Below are positions 1 to 9,313 of a stretch of 64,000 nucleotides of DNA, in pieces. How positions within the stretch are numbered: position 1 is the first letter of the stretch; each line of letters starts with the position of its first letter. The stretch is from NCBI RefSeq assembly GCF_916618745.1, contig NZ_OU745373.1, positions 2,563,366-2,627,365 of the forward strand. The letters are read 5' to 3'. This DNA comes from Cardiobacterium sp. Marseille-Q4385. Lineage in GTDB: Bacteria > Pseudomonadota > Gammaproteobacteria > Cardiobacteriales > Cardiobacteriaceae. The position numbers and the translations under genes were made by a program. The notes beneath the pieces were generated by a model, which saw only the letters and a list, made by a program, of their open reading frames with translations, had not been told where the DNA came from and searched no databases.

Positions 1-3000
1 CCCTGCAAGATGAAGACGGTATGGGTAGCGTCATCTATCGCTGGTATGCGGGGGGGCGAGAAATCGGCGTAGGGACAACTTACAAACTGACGGCTGCTGA
101 AAAAGGTAAAACCATCACCGCCAAAGCCGAATACGTTGACAGCAAATACCACACCGAAAGCGTAATCAGCCAGGAAACGGCGACGGTAGAAGATGCCTTG
201 CCACCACCGCCCAACCCGAATCCCAATCCGACACCCACACCAACGCCAAATCCGGGGCCAGGGCCGCAGCCTAACCCGGGTGGTGGAAACGGTATTGCTA
301 CCCTAAGTGGAGAAGCCAAAGTTGGGCAAACCCTAACCGTCAACATTAACGACATTGATGGAGTGCCGAGTGGCGGCATTGCCTACCAGTGGATGGCTAA
401 CGGTAAAGCCATCAACAATGCGACCGCCTCAACCTATACCATCACGCCGAGCGACAAAGGCAAACACATCAGCGTCCACATCGAATATACCGATTTCCTT
501 GGAAACCAGGAAAGCATCAATAGCGACGCAACCGCAGCCATTGGTGATGGCACAACCCCCATCCCGCCGCAACCGCCGGCGCAAAACCATGCCCCAAGCG
601 GCAACCTGACTATCGGTGGCGAAGCCAAAATCGGCCAGACACTCAGCGTACGCAGTACCCTTGCTGACGAAGACGGCATGGGTACAGTCACCTACCGCTG
701 GCTGGCAGATGGTAAAGAAATCGGCGTTGGTGCCAGCTACACCCTGACAGAAGCCGAAAAAGGCAAGACCATCACCGTCAAAGCCGAGTACACCGACGGC
801 AAAGGCACAGCAGAAAGCGTGAGCAGCAGTGCGACCGCCGCTGTGGAGGATACCGCGCCCAGCCCGCAGCCGAATCCCAACCCGCAACCGCCTGCGCAAA
901 ACCACATGCCGAGCGGTAGCGTCAGCATCAGTGGAGAAACGAAAGTTGGCGGAACCCTGACCGCGCATAACACCCTGGATGATGCAGACGGCATGGGCAC
1001 AGTCACCTACCGCTGGCTGGCAGATGGCAAAGAAATCGGCGTTGGTGCCAGCTATACCCTGACAGAAGCCGAAAAAGGCAAGAGCATCACCGTCAAAGCC
1101 GAATACACCGACGGCAAAGGCACGGCAGAAAGCGTGAGCAGCAGTGCGACCGCCGCTGTGGAGGATGCCGCGCCCAGTCCGCAGCCGAATCCCAACCCCA
1201 ACCCGCAACCACCGGCACCATCGCCCAACCAGCAGGGTACAGTCGTGATCAGCGGTGAAGCCAAAGTGGGCGCCACCCTGATCGCCAAAGTGAGCGATGC
1301 GGACGGATACAGTGCAGACAAAGTCCATTACCAATGGCTGCGCGACGGCCAACCCATCAAAGAAGCCACGAGCAGCAGCTACACCCTGGGCAAAGACGAT
1401 GCGGGACACAAAATCAGCGTCCGTGCTACCTACACGGATAACGCTGCGCATGACGAAACCCCGCAGAGCGACGAGACAAATGCCATAGCCACGGACAACC
1501 ACGCACCGAGCGACATTGCCCTCGATAACAACCAGATTACCGAAGGCAAAGATGGCGTCACAGTAGGTCGCCTTACCACTATCGACCCCGACGCGGGTGA
1601 CAGCCACACCTATACCGTGAGCGATGCGCGCTTTGAAGTCAGCGCCGATGGCACCCTGAAACTCAAAGCCGGACAGCACCTTGACTATGCAAATGAACAA
1701 GAAATCCGCCTGACCGTCAAAGCCACTGACCAGGGCGGTCTCAGTATCGAAAAAAACCTGACCCTGCACGTTGCGGATGACCCGAACTATCCCGCCCCGC
1801 AAACCCCGCCGACGGCCACAATCAGTGGTGCAGCGAGCGTCAACGAAGGCGAAGCGGCGGAATACACCGTGACCCTGGACAAAGCGAGCAACCAGCCAGT
1901 CACCCTGACGCTGACCCTGCAACATGGGGAGACCACAGAGAGCGACCTCGGCAGCATCAGCAAAACCCTGACCATTCCGGCGGGCGAGACCAGCGCAAAA
2001 GTGAGCCTGCAAACCACCGCTGACGGCATCCCGGAAAACACCGAGCATTACAGCCTTGCCATCAGCAAAGCAGAAGGCGCGGAACTTGGCGCAGAAAAAA
2101 GCGTGACCACAGCCATTACCGATAGCGATGAAAAAGCCGCCTATCATCAAGGCAGCGTTGCCGACAGCACCTTTGCGGGAGACCGTTCGGCGAACGACTA
2201 CTACTTCATCAAGGCCATTGATAGCGAATACCGCTCGACCCTTGGCCACCTGCGCGGCTATACCCCGGGTAAAGGGCTCAACATTACCTACAACTTTGCC
2301 ACCTCAGCCGTAGATAGCGAGGGAGGCGAAACCCTGCCCGGATTCCGAACCTATTCTGAAGCACAAAAAGCAGGCATTCGCAGCGTGCTCAACCACATCG
2401 AAGAGCACGTCAACATCAAATTCACGGAGGGCAGCAATGCCACCCTGAACTACTACCTGCACACCATGAAAAACGACAACACCCTGGGTTATGGCACCTA
2501 TGGTGGAAACGTGTACCTGTCCGGCACGCGCTACGCTGCCGACGACGCCTTCCGTACCGACATCCCTTACCGCCTGGAAGGGAAAAAACTCATCGAATAC
2601 GATGGCTGGCACGCGGCTCTGCATGAAACCGGGCATAGCATCGGCCTGAACCACCCCTTCGGCAAGACCACCGTCAACCTCAGCAGTGCGGAAGACCGCG
2701 ACGACCTGAGCGTGATGTCCTATACCGCAGGGCAGATCGTGCCACAAGTGGACGTTGACGAAGACCACTACTATAAAGACGTCGGCATCCCGCAAAACAA
2801 ACTCGGTATCTACGACCTGGCCGCCCTGCATTACCGCTACGGCGTCAACCCCAACTACCACAGCGGTGATGACACCTACGGCTTCAAACCGTTTAACAAA
2901 GATGCCGTCGGCAACGACATCTACATCCACGACGGCGGCGGGCAGGACACCTTTGATGCCAGCGAACAAACGCTGGACCTCAATATCGACCTCACCCCCG

Positions 3001-3569
3001 GCAGCTGGATCTACGCTGGCAGCAAAGCCGAACACCTGGCACTGGATGACAGCGGCAACCCGACCACCGGACAAGCCTTCATCGGCTACGGCACACAAAT
3101 AGAGAGCGCGAAAGGCGGCACGGGCAACGACACCATCAAGGGCAACAGCGCGGCCAACTACCTCTTCGGCTTTGACGGCAACGACAACATTGATGGTGGC
3201 GCGGGCAACGACCAAATCGAAGGCGGACGTGGCAACGACACCCTGAAAGGCGGCGCAGGCGGAGACACCTTTATCTTCCGCAGCCCGTTTGATGGCACGA
3301 TAGACACCCTGCTCGACTTTAATGCTGCCGAAGGCGACCGCATCCAGCTTGATCACAACATCTTCACCGGCCTGCAAAAAGGCAGCCTGAGTGCAGAACA
3401 AATGGTGAAAGGGACGGAAGCAAAAGACGCCGATGACCGCATCATCTACAACCAGGCGACGGGCGAACTCGCCTACGACGCGGACGGCAACGGCAGCGGC
3501 GCAGCGGTAACCATTGCCCGCCTCGGCATCAACACCGAACTGGAACAAAACCACATCCAGATCATCTGA
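1..3569 (+). CDS. Giant secreted serralysin-type (M10) repeat protein, 3' part
   Basis: The reading frame is open at the left edge, so the N-terminus is missing; about 1189 codons are visible. In order it shows five Ig-like repeats of about 95 residues separated by Pro/Asn-rich linkers, one cadherin-like repeat (about nt 1497-1790), a Calx-beta-like module (about 1800-2140), and a zinc metallopeptidase domain. The zinc motif HETGHSIGLNHP at nt 2622-2657 fits HExxHxxGxxH, and a Met-turn (SVMSYT) follows. The end carries RTX-like Gly/Asp nonapeptides (about 3115-3270) and a serralysin C-terminal region. This is the layout of a type I secreted extracellular protease or adhesin. The last 750 bp are nearly identical to the end of the giant gene at 53305-63804. 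Host-protein degradation or adhesion is inferred. The secretion genes are not in view. Confidence 0.88.
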   Translation, partial: LQDEDGMGSVIYRWYAGGREIGVGTTYKLTAAEKGKTITAKAEYVDSKYHTESVISQETATVEDALPPPPNPNPNPTPTPTPNPGPGPQPNPGGGNGIATLSGEAKVGQTLTVNINDIDGVPSGGIAYQWMANGKAINNATASTYTITPSDKGKHISVHIEYTDFLGNQESINSDATAAIGDGTTPIPPQPPAQNHAPSGNLTIGGEAKIGQTLSVRSTLADEDGMGTVTYRWLADGKEIGVGASYTLTEAEKGKTITVKAEYTDGKGTAESVSSSATAAVEDTAPSPQPNPNPQPPAQNHMPSGSVSISGETKVGGTLTAHNTLDDADGMGTVTYRWLADGKEIGVGASYTLTEAEKGKSITVKAEYTDGKGTAESVSSSATAAVEDAAPSPQPNPNPNPQPPAPSPNQQGTVVISGEAKVGATLIAKVSDADGYSADKVHYQWLRDGQPIKEATSSSYTLGKDDAGHKISVRATYTDNAAHDETPQSDETNAIATDNHAPSDIALDNNQITEGKDGVTVGRLTTIDPDAGDSHTYTVSDARFEVSADGTLKLKAGQHLDYANEQEIRLTVKATDQGGLSIEKNLTLHVADDPNYPAPQTPPTATISGAASVNEGEAAEYTVTLDKASNQPVTLTLTLQHGETTESDLGSISKTLTIPAGETSAKVSLQTTADGIPENTEHYSLAISKAEGAELGAEKSVTTAITDSDEKAAYHQGSVADSTFAGDRSANDYYFIKAIDSEYRSTLGHLRGYTPGKGLNITYNFATSAVDSEGGETLPGFRTYSEAQKAGIRSVLNHIEEHVNIKFTEGSNATLNYYLHTMKNDNTLGYGTYGGNVYLSGTRYAADDAFRTDIPYRLEGKKLIEYDGWHAALHETGHSIGLNHPFGKTTVNLSSAEDRDDLSVMSYTAGQIVPQVDVDEDHYYKDVGIPQNKLGIYDLAALHYRYGVNPNYHSGDDTYGFKPFNKDAVGNDIYIHDGGGQDTFDASEQTLDLNIDLTPGSWIYAGSKAEHLALDDSGNPTTGQAFIGYGTQIESAKGGTGNDTIKGNSAANYLFGFDGNDNIDGGAGNDQIEGGRGNDTLKGGAGGDTFIFRSPFDGTIDTLLDFNAAEGDRIQLDHNIFTGLQKGSLSAEQMVKGTEAKDADDRIIYNQATGELAYDADGNGSGAAVTIARLGINTELEQNHIQII

Positions 3570-3580
3570 AGCCATGACGG

Positions 3581-3631
3581 CTCGCCGTTAGACGGCGAGA
3601 AAAAATCCGACGCGTCAGCGTCGGATTTTTT
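3581..3631 (+). terminator. Double-hairpin intrinsic terminator of the serralysin gene
   Basis: Two hairpins lie in tandem 12 bp after the stop codon. The first is CTCGCCGT-TAG-ACGGCGAG followed by six A. The second is TCCGACGC-GTCA-GCGTCGGA (3606-3625) followed by six T. The same pair, with loop changes only, follows the giant gene ending at 63804. Confidence 0.9.
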
Positions 3632-3637
3632 ATGCCC

Positions 3638-4373
3638 CCGTCGCTTGAACGAAGCGATAAAACCGTCGCTTGAACGAAGCGATAAAACCGTCGCTTGAAC
3701 GAAGCGATAAAACCGTCGCTTGAACGAAGCGATAAAACCGTCGCTTGAACGAAGCGATAAAACCGTCGCTTGAACGAAGCGATAAAACCGTCGCTTGAAC
3801 GAAGCGATAAAACCGTCGCTTGAACGAAGCGATAAAACCGTCGCTTGAACGAAGCGATAAAACCGTCGCTTGAACGAAGCGATAAAACCGTCGCTTGAAC
3901 GAAGCGATAAAACCGTCGCTTGAACGAAGCGATAAAACCGTCGCTTGAACGAAGCGATAAAACCGTCGCTTGAACGAAGCGATAAAACCGTCGCTTGAAC
4001 GAAGCGATAAAACCGTCGCTTGAACGAAGCGATAAAACCGTCGCTTGAACGAAGCGATAAAACCGTCGCTTGAACGAAGCGATAAAACCGTCGCTTGAAC
4101 GAAGCGATAAAACCGTCGCTTGAACGAAGAGATAAAAACGTCGCTTGAACGAAGCGATAAAACCGTCGCTTGAACGAAGCGATAAAACCGTCGCTTGAAC
4201 GAAGCGATAAAACCGTCGCTTGAACGAAGCGATAAAACCGTCGCTTGAACGAAGCGATAAAACCGTCGCTTGAACGAAGCGATAAAACCGTCGCTTGAAC
4301 GAAGCGATAAAACCGTCGCTTGAACGAAGCGATAAAACCGTCGCTTGAGCGAAGCGACAAAACCGTCGCTTGT
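3638..4373 (+). repeat. 25-bp tandem hairpin repeat array, 29 full units plus a partial one
   Basis: There are 29 head-to-tail 25-bp units (3638-4362) and one partial unit. Each contains the 17-nt imperfect palindrome TCGCTT-GAACG-AAGCGA followed by a TAAAACCG spacer. Almost all copies are identical. One unit near 4113-4138 has two substitutions (aagAga and a leading A), and the last full unit has gaGc and gaCa changes. Because 25 is not a multiple of three, the antisense open frame through it is a 25-residue repeat generated by the DNA period and is not treated as a gene. The same family with small changes recurs at 63873-64000 behind the paralogous gene. Confidence 0.95.
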
Positions 4374-4413
4374 GGTTTTGCCGCTACGCGAATGGGTTTA
4401 ACCCCACGCCAGT

Positions 4414-4445
4414 CCCTCGCTCACCAGGTGAGGGGCTTTTTGTTG
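4414..4445 (+). terminator. Possible plus-strand intrinsic terminator after the repeat array
   Basis: CCCTC and GAGGGG arms enclose a short CTCA/TGAG inner stem and are followed by CTTTTTGTTG. It could catch readthrough from the giant gene and repeat array. The stem is only moderate. Confidence 0.4.
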
Positions 4446-4467
4446 TGTACGGATGCCGGATTTTGTG

Positions 4468-4488
4468 CAAAAAGCTGCCGCGCGGCAG
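4468..4488 (-). terminator. Intrinsic terminator of the DUF5682-like gene
   Basis: On the minus strand the self-complementary CTGCCGCGCGGCAG (4475-4488) is followed by CTTTTTG. It starts 5 bp after the stop codon of the gene at 4493-6697. Confidence 0.75.
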
Positions 4489-4492
4489 TCTG

Positions 4493-6697
4493 TTAACCCG
4501 CTTTCAGTCCCAGCAGGCGGGCGACGGTCTGCATCGCCGCTTGGGCGGCTTCTTCGTTGATGGTGCCGGTGGTGCCCATCGTCATGGTGCGGCTGCCGCT
4601 ATTTTGTCCTGCCTGCATCCGCGCTTTGTCGCCGAGTTGGCGACGTTCGCCGGCCTCGAATGCGGTGAAGGTGCGGCGCAGGAGCGGCAGCAGTTCGGTG
4701 AAGCGCTCTTCCGGCAGGTCGCGCAGCCAGTCGTTGATGATGTGCCACAGAGTGTCGTGCACGAGCAATACGGTGCCACTTTGGTAGAGGAAGCCTTCCA
4801 GCCATTGGGCGGCGTCGGCGTAGTTGCCACCGCGCGAGAGTTGGCGGTGCAGTTCGGTGGCGACGGTTTCTGCGTCGGTTTGCTGGCGGTCGTAGTGGTC
4901 GCGCCAGGCGTTGCCGGCGAGCAGCGGGTGGATGTGTTGTGAGGTGGTTTGGGCGTGGATGTAGTCGTGCCAGTAGCGGCTAGCGCCCGCATCGTTCAGC
5001 GCGGCGAGGGCGGCGCCGGCGCTGCGGGTGAGGCGACAGAGGGTTTGCGCGCTGTCGTTGTCGATGTTCATGCAGCCCTGGACGCCGCCGGCGGCGAGGC
5101 GGGCAAGCAGGGTGTCGAGCAGGTGGGCAAGGGCAGCGGTGTCTGTTTGTCGTACGTTGCCGTAGCGCAGGGTTTCGGCGAGGTGGGGCAGGGCGGCGAG
5201 GGTGTCGGCGAGGTCACGGTTATCGACGCTGAGGGCGGCGATGGCGGCGGCGAGTGCGGCGACGAGGTCGGGCAGTTCGGCGGGCAGGACGTGTTCGAGG
5301 CGTTCGGCGAGCGCGGCGAGGCTTTGGTCTTGGTGCAGGGTGCTGGTGATGTAGGTGGTGACGGCGCTTTCCAGGGTGTTGCCGTACACGGCTTTTTCGG
5401 TGAGGCGGATGTGTTGTTCGGGCTGGTATTCGAGGCGCCAGGCTTCTTTGTAGGTGCCTTTGCCGCTGCGCGCCAGCGGGGTGGCCCACAGGCCGCCGTC
5501 GAGGAGGTTCAGGCGGTGGATGTATTGGCTGCGCGCAAGGTCGAGCGGTTTGCGCAGGTCGAGGATGATTTCGCGGCTTTCGGCGGTTTGCGGCAGGCGC
5601 AGTTGTTTGCGCTGTTTGTCGATGTCGGCGATGAGCGGCAGTTGCGGGGTGTTTTCGGGGACGCTGCCGATGGTGTCGCCGATGAGCCATTCGTGCTGGA
5701 TGCGGTCGATGATGGCGCTGTCGCCCATGCCGATGGTGCTGGCGAGGGCGTCGGTGTAGTCGGCGAGGGCGACGCGGGTCTGGCCGCGCAGGGCAGCGGT
5801 GGTGCGCGCGAGGCGCAGGGTTTCGATGAGGTGCGCCGCCGAGATGTCGTAGTGTTTGTCGCGCAGGTGTTTGGCGGCCTGACTCAGCCAGCGCACGCCG
5901 TCGTCGTCCGGATGTTGCCAGAGGTGGGCGTACCAGTTTGGTGCCTGGACGCCTGCGCCGTAGCCGCTTTGGTAGGTGAGGCGGCTGTTGGTCCAGGGGA
6001 TCCAGGTGCTGTCCACTTTGCTTTTGGCGAGGCCTTTGAGCAGGGCGTTGTCGTCTTTGACGGCAACGGCGCTTTGCAGGGCGGGGATGTGCCAGGCGCC
6101 GCAGATGACGGCGAGGCGTTCGCTGTCTTTGGCGGCGGCGCGGATGGTTTTGCGCATCCATGCTTCGCGCTTGTGGTCGCTGGCGCTGGCCGCTTCCGGC
6201 AGGGCATCGCGCAGGGCGGCAATGGCTTCGGTAACGGCGGCAAAGAGGTCTTCGCCGTCGCCGCGCTGTTCGACGGTGGCTTCCCACCATTCTTCGCCGT
6301 CGCGGTAGCCGGCGATGTCGGCGAGGTAGTCAAAGGGGTGGCGGGCGGTGGCGGGGGTGTCGTCGTTGTCGTTTTCGTCGTCGGCGAGGGTGTAGGCCAG
6401 CGGCAGGTCGCAGAAGGTCAGCGGGACGTGATGCGCGATGGCGTATTGCATGGTCTGCCATTCGGGCGACCAGGCGGCGAAGGGGTAGTACACGGCGCGC
6501 TGTGGGGCGTCGGGCCGGTAGGCGAGCAGGGCGACGGGCGGCTGCATCCCCGCATCTGCCACGAGCGGCAGCAGGGCATCGGCTTCGGGCGGTCCTTCGA
6601 GCAGGATGCGGTCGGGTTGCAGGACGTTGAGCGCGGCGATGAGGTGGCGGGCGGAGCCGGGGCCGTGGTGGCGGATGCCGTAGTAGTAGATGGTCAT
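4493..6697 (-). CDS. DUF5682-like family protein
   Basis: The 734-residue protein starts MTIYYYGIRHHGPGSA, has an EGPPEAD motif near residue 35 and a later CGAWHIPAL motif near residue 200. From memory of the family, the HHGPGSA and EGPP signature fits DUF5682 proteins of this length. Their paired EG...D and G.WH/GH motifs recall the TraB/ChaN/erythromycin-esterase group, which is only an inference here. DUF5682 genes often sit beside MoxR-type AAA ATPase, vWA and SWIM-domain genes. None of these is adjacent here, so the gene appears to stand alone. No signal peptide or membrane segment is visible. It ends at a good intrinsic terminator. The biochemical role is unknown. Confidence 0.7.
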   Translation of the reverse strand: MTIYYYGIRHHGPGSARHLIAALNVLQPDRILLEGPPEADALLPLVADAGMQPPVALLAYRPDAPQRAVYYPFAAWSPEWQTMQYAIAHHVPLTFCDLPLAYTLADDENDNDDTPATARHPFDYLADIAGYRDGEEWWEATVEQRGDGEDLFAAVTEAIAALRDALPEAASASDHKREAWMRKTIRAAAKDSERLAVICGAWHIPALQSAVAVKDDNALLKGLAKSKVDSTWIPWTNSRLTYQSGYGAGVQAPNWYAHLWQHPDDDGVRWLSQAAKHLRDKHYDISAAHLIETLRLARTTAALRGQTRVALADYTDALASTIGMGDSAIIDRIQHEWLIGDTIGSVPENTPQLPLIADIDKQRKQLRLPQTAESREIILDLRKPLDLARSQYIHRLNLLDGGLWATPLARSGKGTYKEAWRLEYQPEQHIRLTEKAVYGNTLESAVTTYITSTLHQDQSLAALAERLEHVLPAELPDLVAALAAAIAALSVDNRDLADTLAALPHLAETLRYGNVRQTDTAALAHLLDTLLARLAAGGVQGCMNIDNDSAQTLCRLTRSAGAALAALNDAGASRYWHDYIHAQTTSQHIHPLLAGNAWRDHYDRQQTDAETVATELHRQLSRGGNYADAAQWLEGFLYQSGTVLLVHDTLWHIINDWLRDLPEERFTELLPLLRRTFTAFEAGERRQLGDKARMQAGQNSGSRTMTMGTTGTINEEAAQAAMQTVARLLGLKAG

Positions 6698-6794
6698 GGG
6701 TCAGACTTTCAGGTGCACGGTGGCGGGGAGTAGGTTGCCGCTTGCTTGGCGGGGTCGCGTTTATACCGCTTGGCGGTGCTTTGCCAACAGCAGA

Positions 6795-6871
6795 AAAGGC
6801 AGGCTGTGCCTGCCCGGTGGGCTGAAGCCCACTCTAGGCGGGCCCAGTATTTATAACGCTTGGCGGTGGGC
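6795..6871. repeat. Dispersed short-repeat element (single rearranged copy)
   Basis: The 174-bp gap between the DUF5682-like gene and mrcB contains TGGGCTGAAGCCCA, a hairpin shared with the 178-bp repeats at 20866-21221. An inverted copy of the CCAAGCG..TAAATACTGGGC element follows; this element also makes up those repeats and the array at 35912-36189. No gene is seen in this gap. Confidence 0.6.
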
Positions 6872-9295
6872 TCAGTTGCCGGGCCCCCAGCCTTCGACAG
6901 GCACTCCGGTGCTGCCGCCACCACCGCCCCAGTTGCCGCCGCCTGCCGGTTGTTCCCATTGCAGGCCGCCACTGTTGTTGTTATCGAAGACGCCAGTGCC
7001 GTCTTCGTCGTCGTCACGCTGCACAGGACGCGGCGCGGCGCAAGCCTGGTAGTGGGTCGGCTCGGAGCCGGCGATGAAGGCGAATTCTGCCGCGCGACCA
7101 CCGCAGCCTTGTCCGGCTAGCGCGCCGCTGTATTTGTCCACCATGCGGGTGACGACACCGTCTGGTTTTTTCAGTTCCAGCGGTTCGTTCGGCAGGTTTT
7201 TCATGATGTCCATCCACACCCGCATCGCGCCTTTGCCGCCGGTCAGGCGGGTGATTTTGTTTTCGTCGTTGCCGACCCAGACGACGGTGAGGAGGTTGCC
7301 GGTAAAGCCGGCGAACCAGCTGTCGCGGTAGCTGTCGGTGGTGCCGGTTTTGCCCGCGACGTTCAGCGAGGCGCTGACTTTTTCTTTGAGCGCGGTAGCC
7401 GTACCCCGGCGCGGGATTTCCTGCATGGTCGAGGTGATGAGGTAGTGCGGGCCTGGCTCAATAGCTTTCACCGCTTTGAGGTCGAAGCGGCTGACGATGG
7501 TGCCATCCTGGGTGGTAATTTCGCGGATGGAGCGCAGCGGGATGAGGTAGCCGCCGCTCGCGAAGGTTTCGTAGATTTGCGCGACGTCGATGGCGCTCAT
7601 GCTGATGGCGCCGAGCGAGACGGAGGGGTTGTTGCGAATGGGGTTTTCCGGGCGCGGTTTGTAGCCGAGGCGTTGCAGGGTGTCGGTGACGTCTTTGATG
7701 CCGACATCAAGCGCGATGCGCGCGGTCGGGATGTTGTAGGAGCGGATGAGCGATTCTTGCAGGGTGACTTTGCCGTGGTTGCGCTTGTCGTAGTTTTTCG
7801 GCGACCAGGTTTTGCCACCGGTTTTGTAGTTAAGCGGGCTGTCATCGAGTGGGGTGGCGAGGGTGTAGAGCTGCGGGTATTCGAGCGCGGTCAGGTACAC
7901 CATGGGTTTGACGACGGAGCCGATGTTGCGCAGGGAGTAGAGTGCGCGGTTGTAGCCTTGTTCGTTTGGCACTCGCGAGCCGATGACGGCCAGCACTTCG
8001 GCGTTGCCGGTGTTGACGACAACAGCCGAGCTTTGCAGGAAGTCTTTTTTCAGGCCGTTGCGTTTTTCCAGGGTGGGCAGGGCGCCGGTCAGGGCATCCT
8101 GGGTTTTTTGCTGGATGAGCGGGTCAAGGGTGGTGAAGATGTTGAGGCCGTCTTTGGTGAGGTCTTCTTCTTTGTAGTGTTCGCCGAGCTGCTGGTAAAC
8201 GAGGTCAACGAAGGCGGGGAAGCGCACCCGCGCCCGCTGGGCATCGACCGGCACGACGTCAAGCGGCAGCGATTGCGCGAGCTTCATGTCGGTTTCGCTG
8301 ATGAGGTTGTTCTGCTGCATGAGGCTGAGCATCATGTTGCGCCGTTGCAGGGCGTATTCGGGGTGGCGGCGCGGGTCAGCAAGGCCGGGTTCGCGCACGA
8401 GGCCGATGAGCATGGCGATTTCGTGCAGGCCGAGGTCTTTGAGTTCTTTGTCGAAGTAGTATTCGCTGGCAAGGCCAAAGCCGTGGATGGCACGCTGGCC
8501 GTCCTGACCGAGGTAGATTTCGTTGAGATAGCCTTCGAGGATGTCTTTTTTGCTGTTGTGGTATTCGAGGACAAGTGCCATCAGCACTTCTTTGAGTTTG
8601 CGCGACAGGGTTTGTTCGTTGGTGAGGTAGTGGTTTTTGATGAATTGCTGGGTGAGGGTACTGGCGCCCTGTTTGCCGGATTTCTGGATGTAGGTGACGT
8701 AGATGGAGCGAGCGAGGCCGCGCGGGTCAATGCCGGGGTGGCGCCAGAAGTTTTTGTCTTCGACGGCGATCAGGCTGTCAACAAGCACCGGCGGCACGTC
8801 TTCGAGGTTGACCAGTACGCGGTCCTGTTTGCTCGCCGGGTAGATGCTGGCGATATGCAGCGGTTCGAGGCGTTCGAGGACTTCTTCTTCGAGGGTGCTG
8901 AGGTTTTGCACGCTGCTGACTTTGTTTTTGTCAAATTGCACTTGCATCCGCCGTGCCGGACGCTGGCCGTCCCAGAAGTTGAAGGGTTGGGCGTAGTATT
9001 CGACGGTGTTGCCTTCGCGGTGGTACTGCTTGATGTTGTTTGGGCTAGCGACTTCGCGGTAGTCGAGCAGTTTGAGTTCGTTGATGAGGTCTTCGGGGGT
9101 GAGCGTCGCACCTTTGTAGAGTTCGAGCGGGCGGGCATACACGCGCGCCGGCATGGACCACAGCGCACCACCCAGTTTGCGGTCATCAAGGTGGTACTCT
9201 TTTTCGAGTTTCATCGCGTACATGAAGAGCAGCACGCAGCCGAAGATGCCGAGGATAATCAGGAAGTAGAAGGTGTTACGGATGAGGCGTAGCAA
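6872..9295 (-). CDS. mrcB: Penicillin-binding protein 1B, bifunctional peptidoglycan synthase
   Basis: This 807-residue class A PBP polymerises lipid II and cross-links peptidoglycan in the periplasm. One N-terminal membrane anchor (about residues 9-27) is followed by a UB2H-like segment (about 48-85), a GT51 glycosyltransferase domain with catalytic Glu179 in EDKNFWRH, and a transpeptidase domain with nucleophile Ser460 in SVVK, an SYN motif and KTGTT. The C-terminus has an acidic then Gly/Trp-rich tail. The start codon is TTG at 9295, supported by GGAGAA about six bases upstream. The stop codon of thyA lies 18 bp away, so lgt-thyA-mrcB probably form one transcript. UB2H in E. coli PBP1B contacts LpoB; no lpoB gene is in the window. 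Confidence 0.93.
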   Translation of the reverse strand: MLRLIRNTFYFLIILGIFGCVLLFMYAMKLEKEYHLDDRKLGGALWSMPARVYARPLELYKGATLTPEDLINELKLLDYREVASPNNIKQYHREGNTVEYYAQPFNFWDGQRPARRMQVQFDKNKVSSVQNLSTLEEEVLERLEPLHIASIYPASKQDRVLVNLEDVPPVLVDSLIAVEDKNFWRHPGIDPRGLARSIYVTYIQKSGKQGASTLTQQFIKNHYLTNEQTLSRKLKEVLMALVLEYHNSKKDILEGYLNEIYLGQDGQRAIHGFGLASEYYFDKELKDLGLHEIAMLIGLVREPGLADPRRHPEYALQRRNMMLSLMQQNNLISETDMKLAQSLPLDVVPVDAQRARVRFPAFVDLVYQQLGEHYKEEDLTKDGLNIFTTLDPLIQQKTQDALTGALPTLEKRNGLKKDFLQSSAVVVNTGNAEVLAVIGSRVPNEQGYNRALYSLRNIGSVVKPMVYLTALEYPQLYTLATPLDDSPLNYKTGGKTWSPKNYDKRNHGKVTLQESLIRSYNIPTARIALDVGIKDVTDTLQRLGYKPRPENPIRNNPSVSLGAISMSAIDVAQIYETFASGGYLIPLRSIREITTQDGTIVSRFDLKAVKAIEPGPHYLITSTMQEIPRRGTATALKEKVSASLNVAGKTGTTDSYRDSWFAGFTGNLLTVVWVGNDENKITRLTGGKGAMRVWMDIMKNLPNEPLELKKPDGVVTRMVDKYSGALAGQGCGGRAAEFAFIAGSEPTHYQACAAPRPVQRDDDEDGTGVFDNNNSGGLQWEQPAGGGNWGGGGGSTGVPVEGWGPGN

Positions 9296-9313
9296 GGGTG
9301 TTCTCCGGTTGGG

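Noticed and set aside
3640..4360. Minus-strand open frame of about 295 codons with 25-residue repeats
   Set aside because: The residue pattern is the translation of a 25-bp non-coding repeat with a stop-free frame. It overlaps the terminator and the end of the serralysin gene and has no start signal.
3638..4373. CRISPR array
   Set aside because: The 25-bp units are contiguous and identical, with no unique spacers and no cas genes nearby.
4949..6733. Long antisense frames opposite the DUF5682-like gene, mrcB (7445-9292), clpB (18691-20382) and the second giant gene (55474-57978)
   Set aside because: They lie opposite well-supported genes, show Val/Gly/Ala/Phe-rich composition typical of reverse frames, and match no family.
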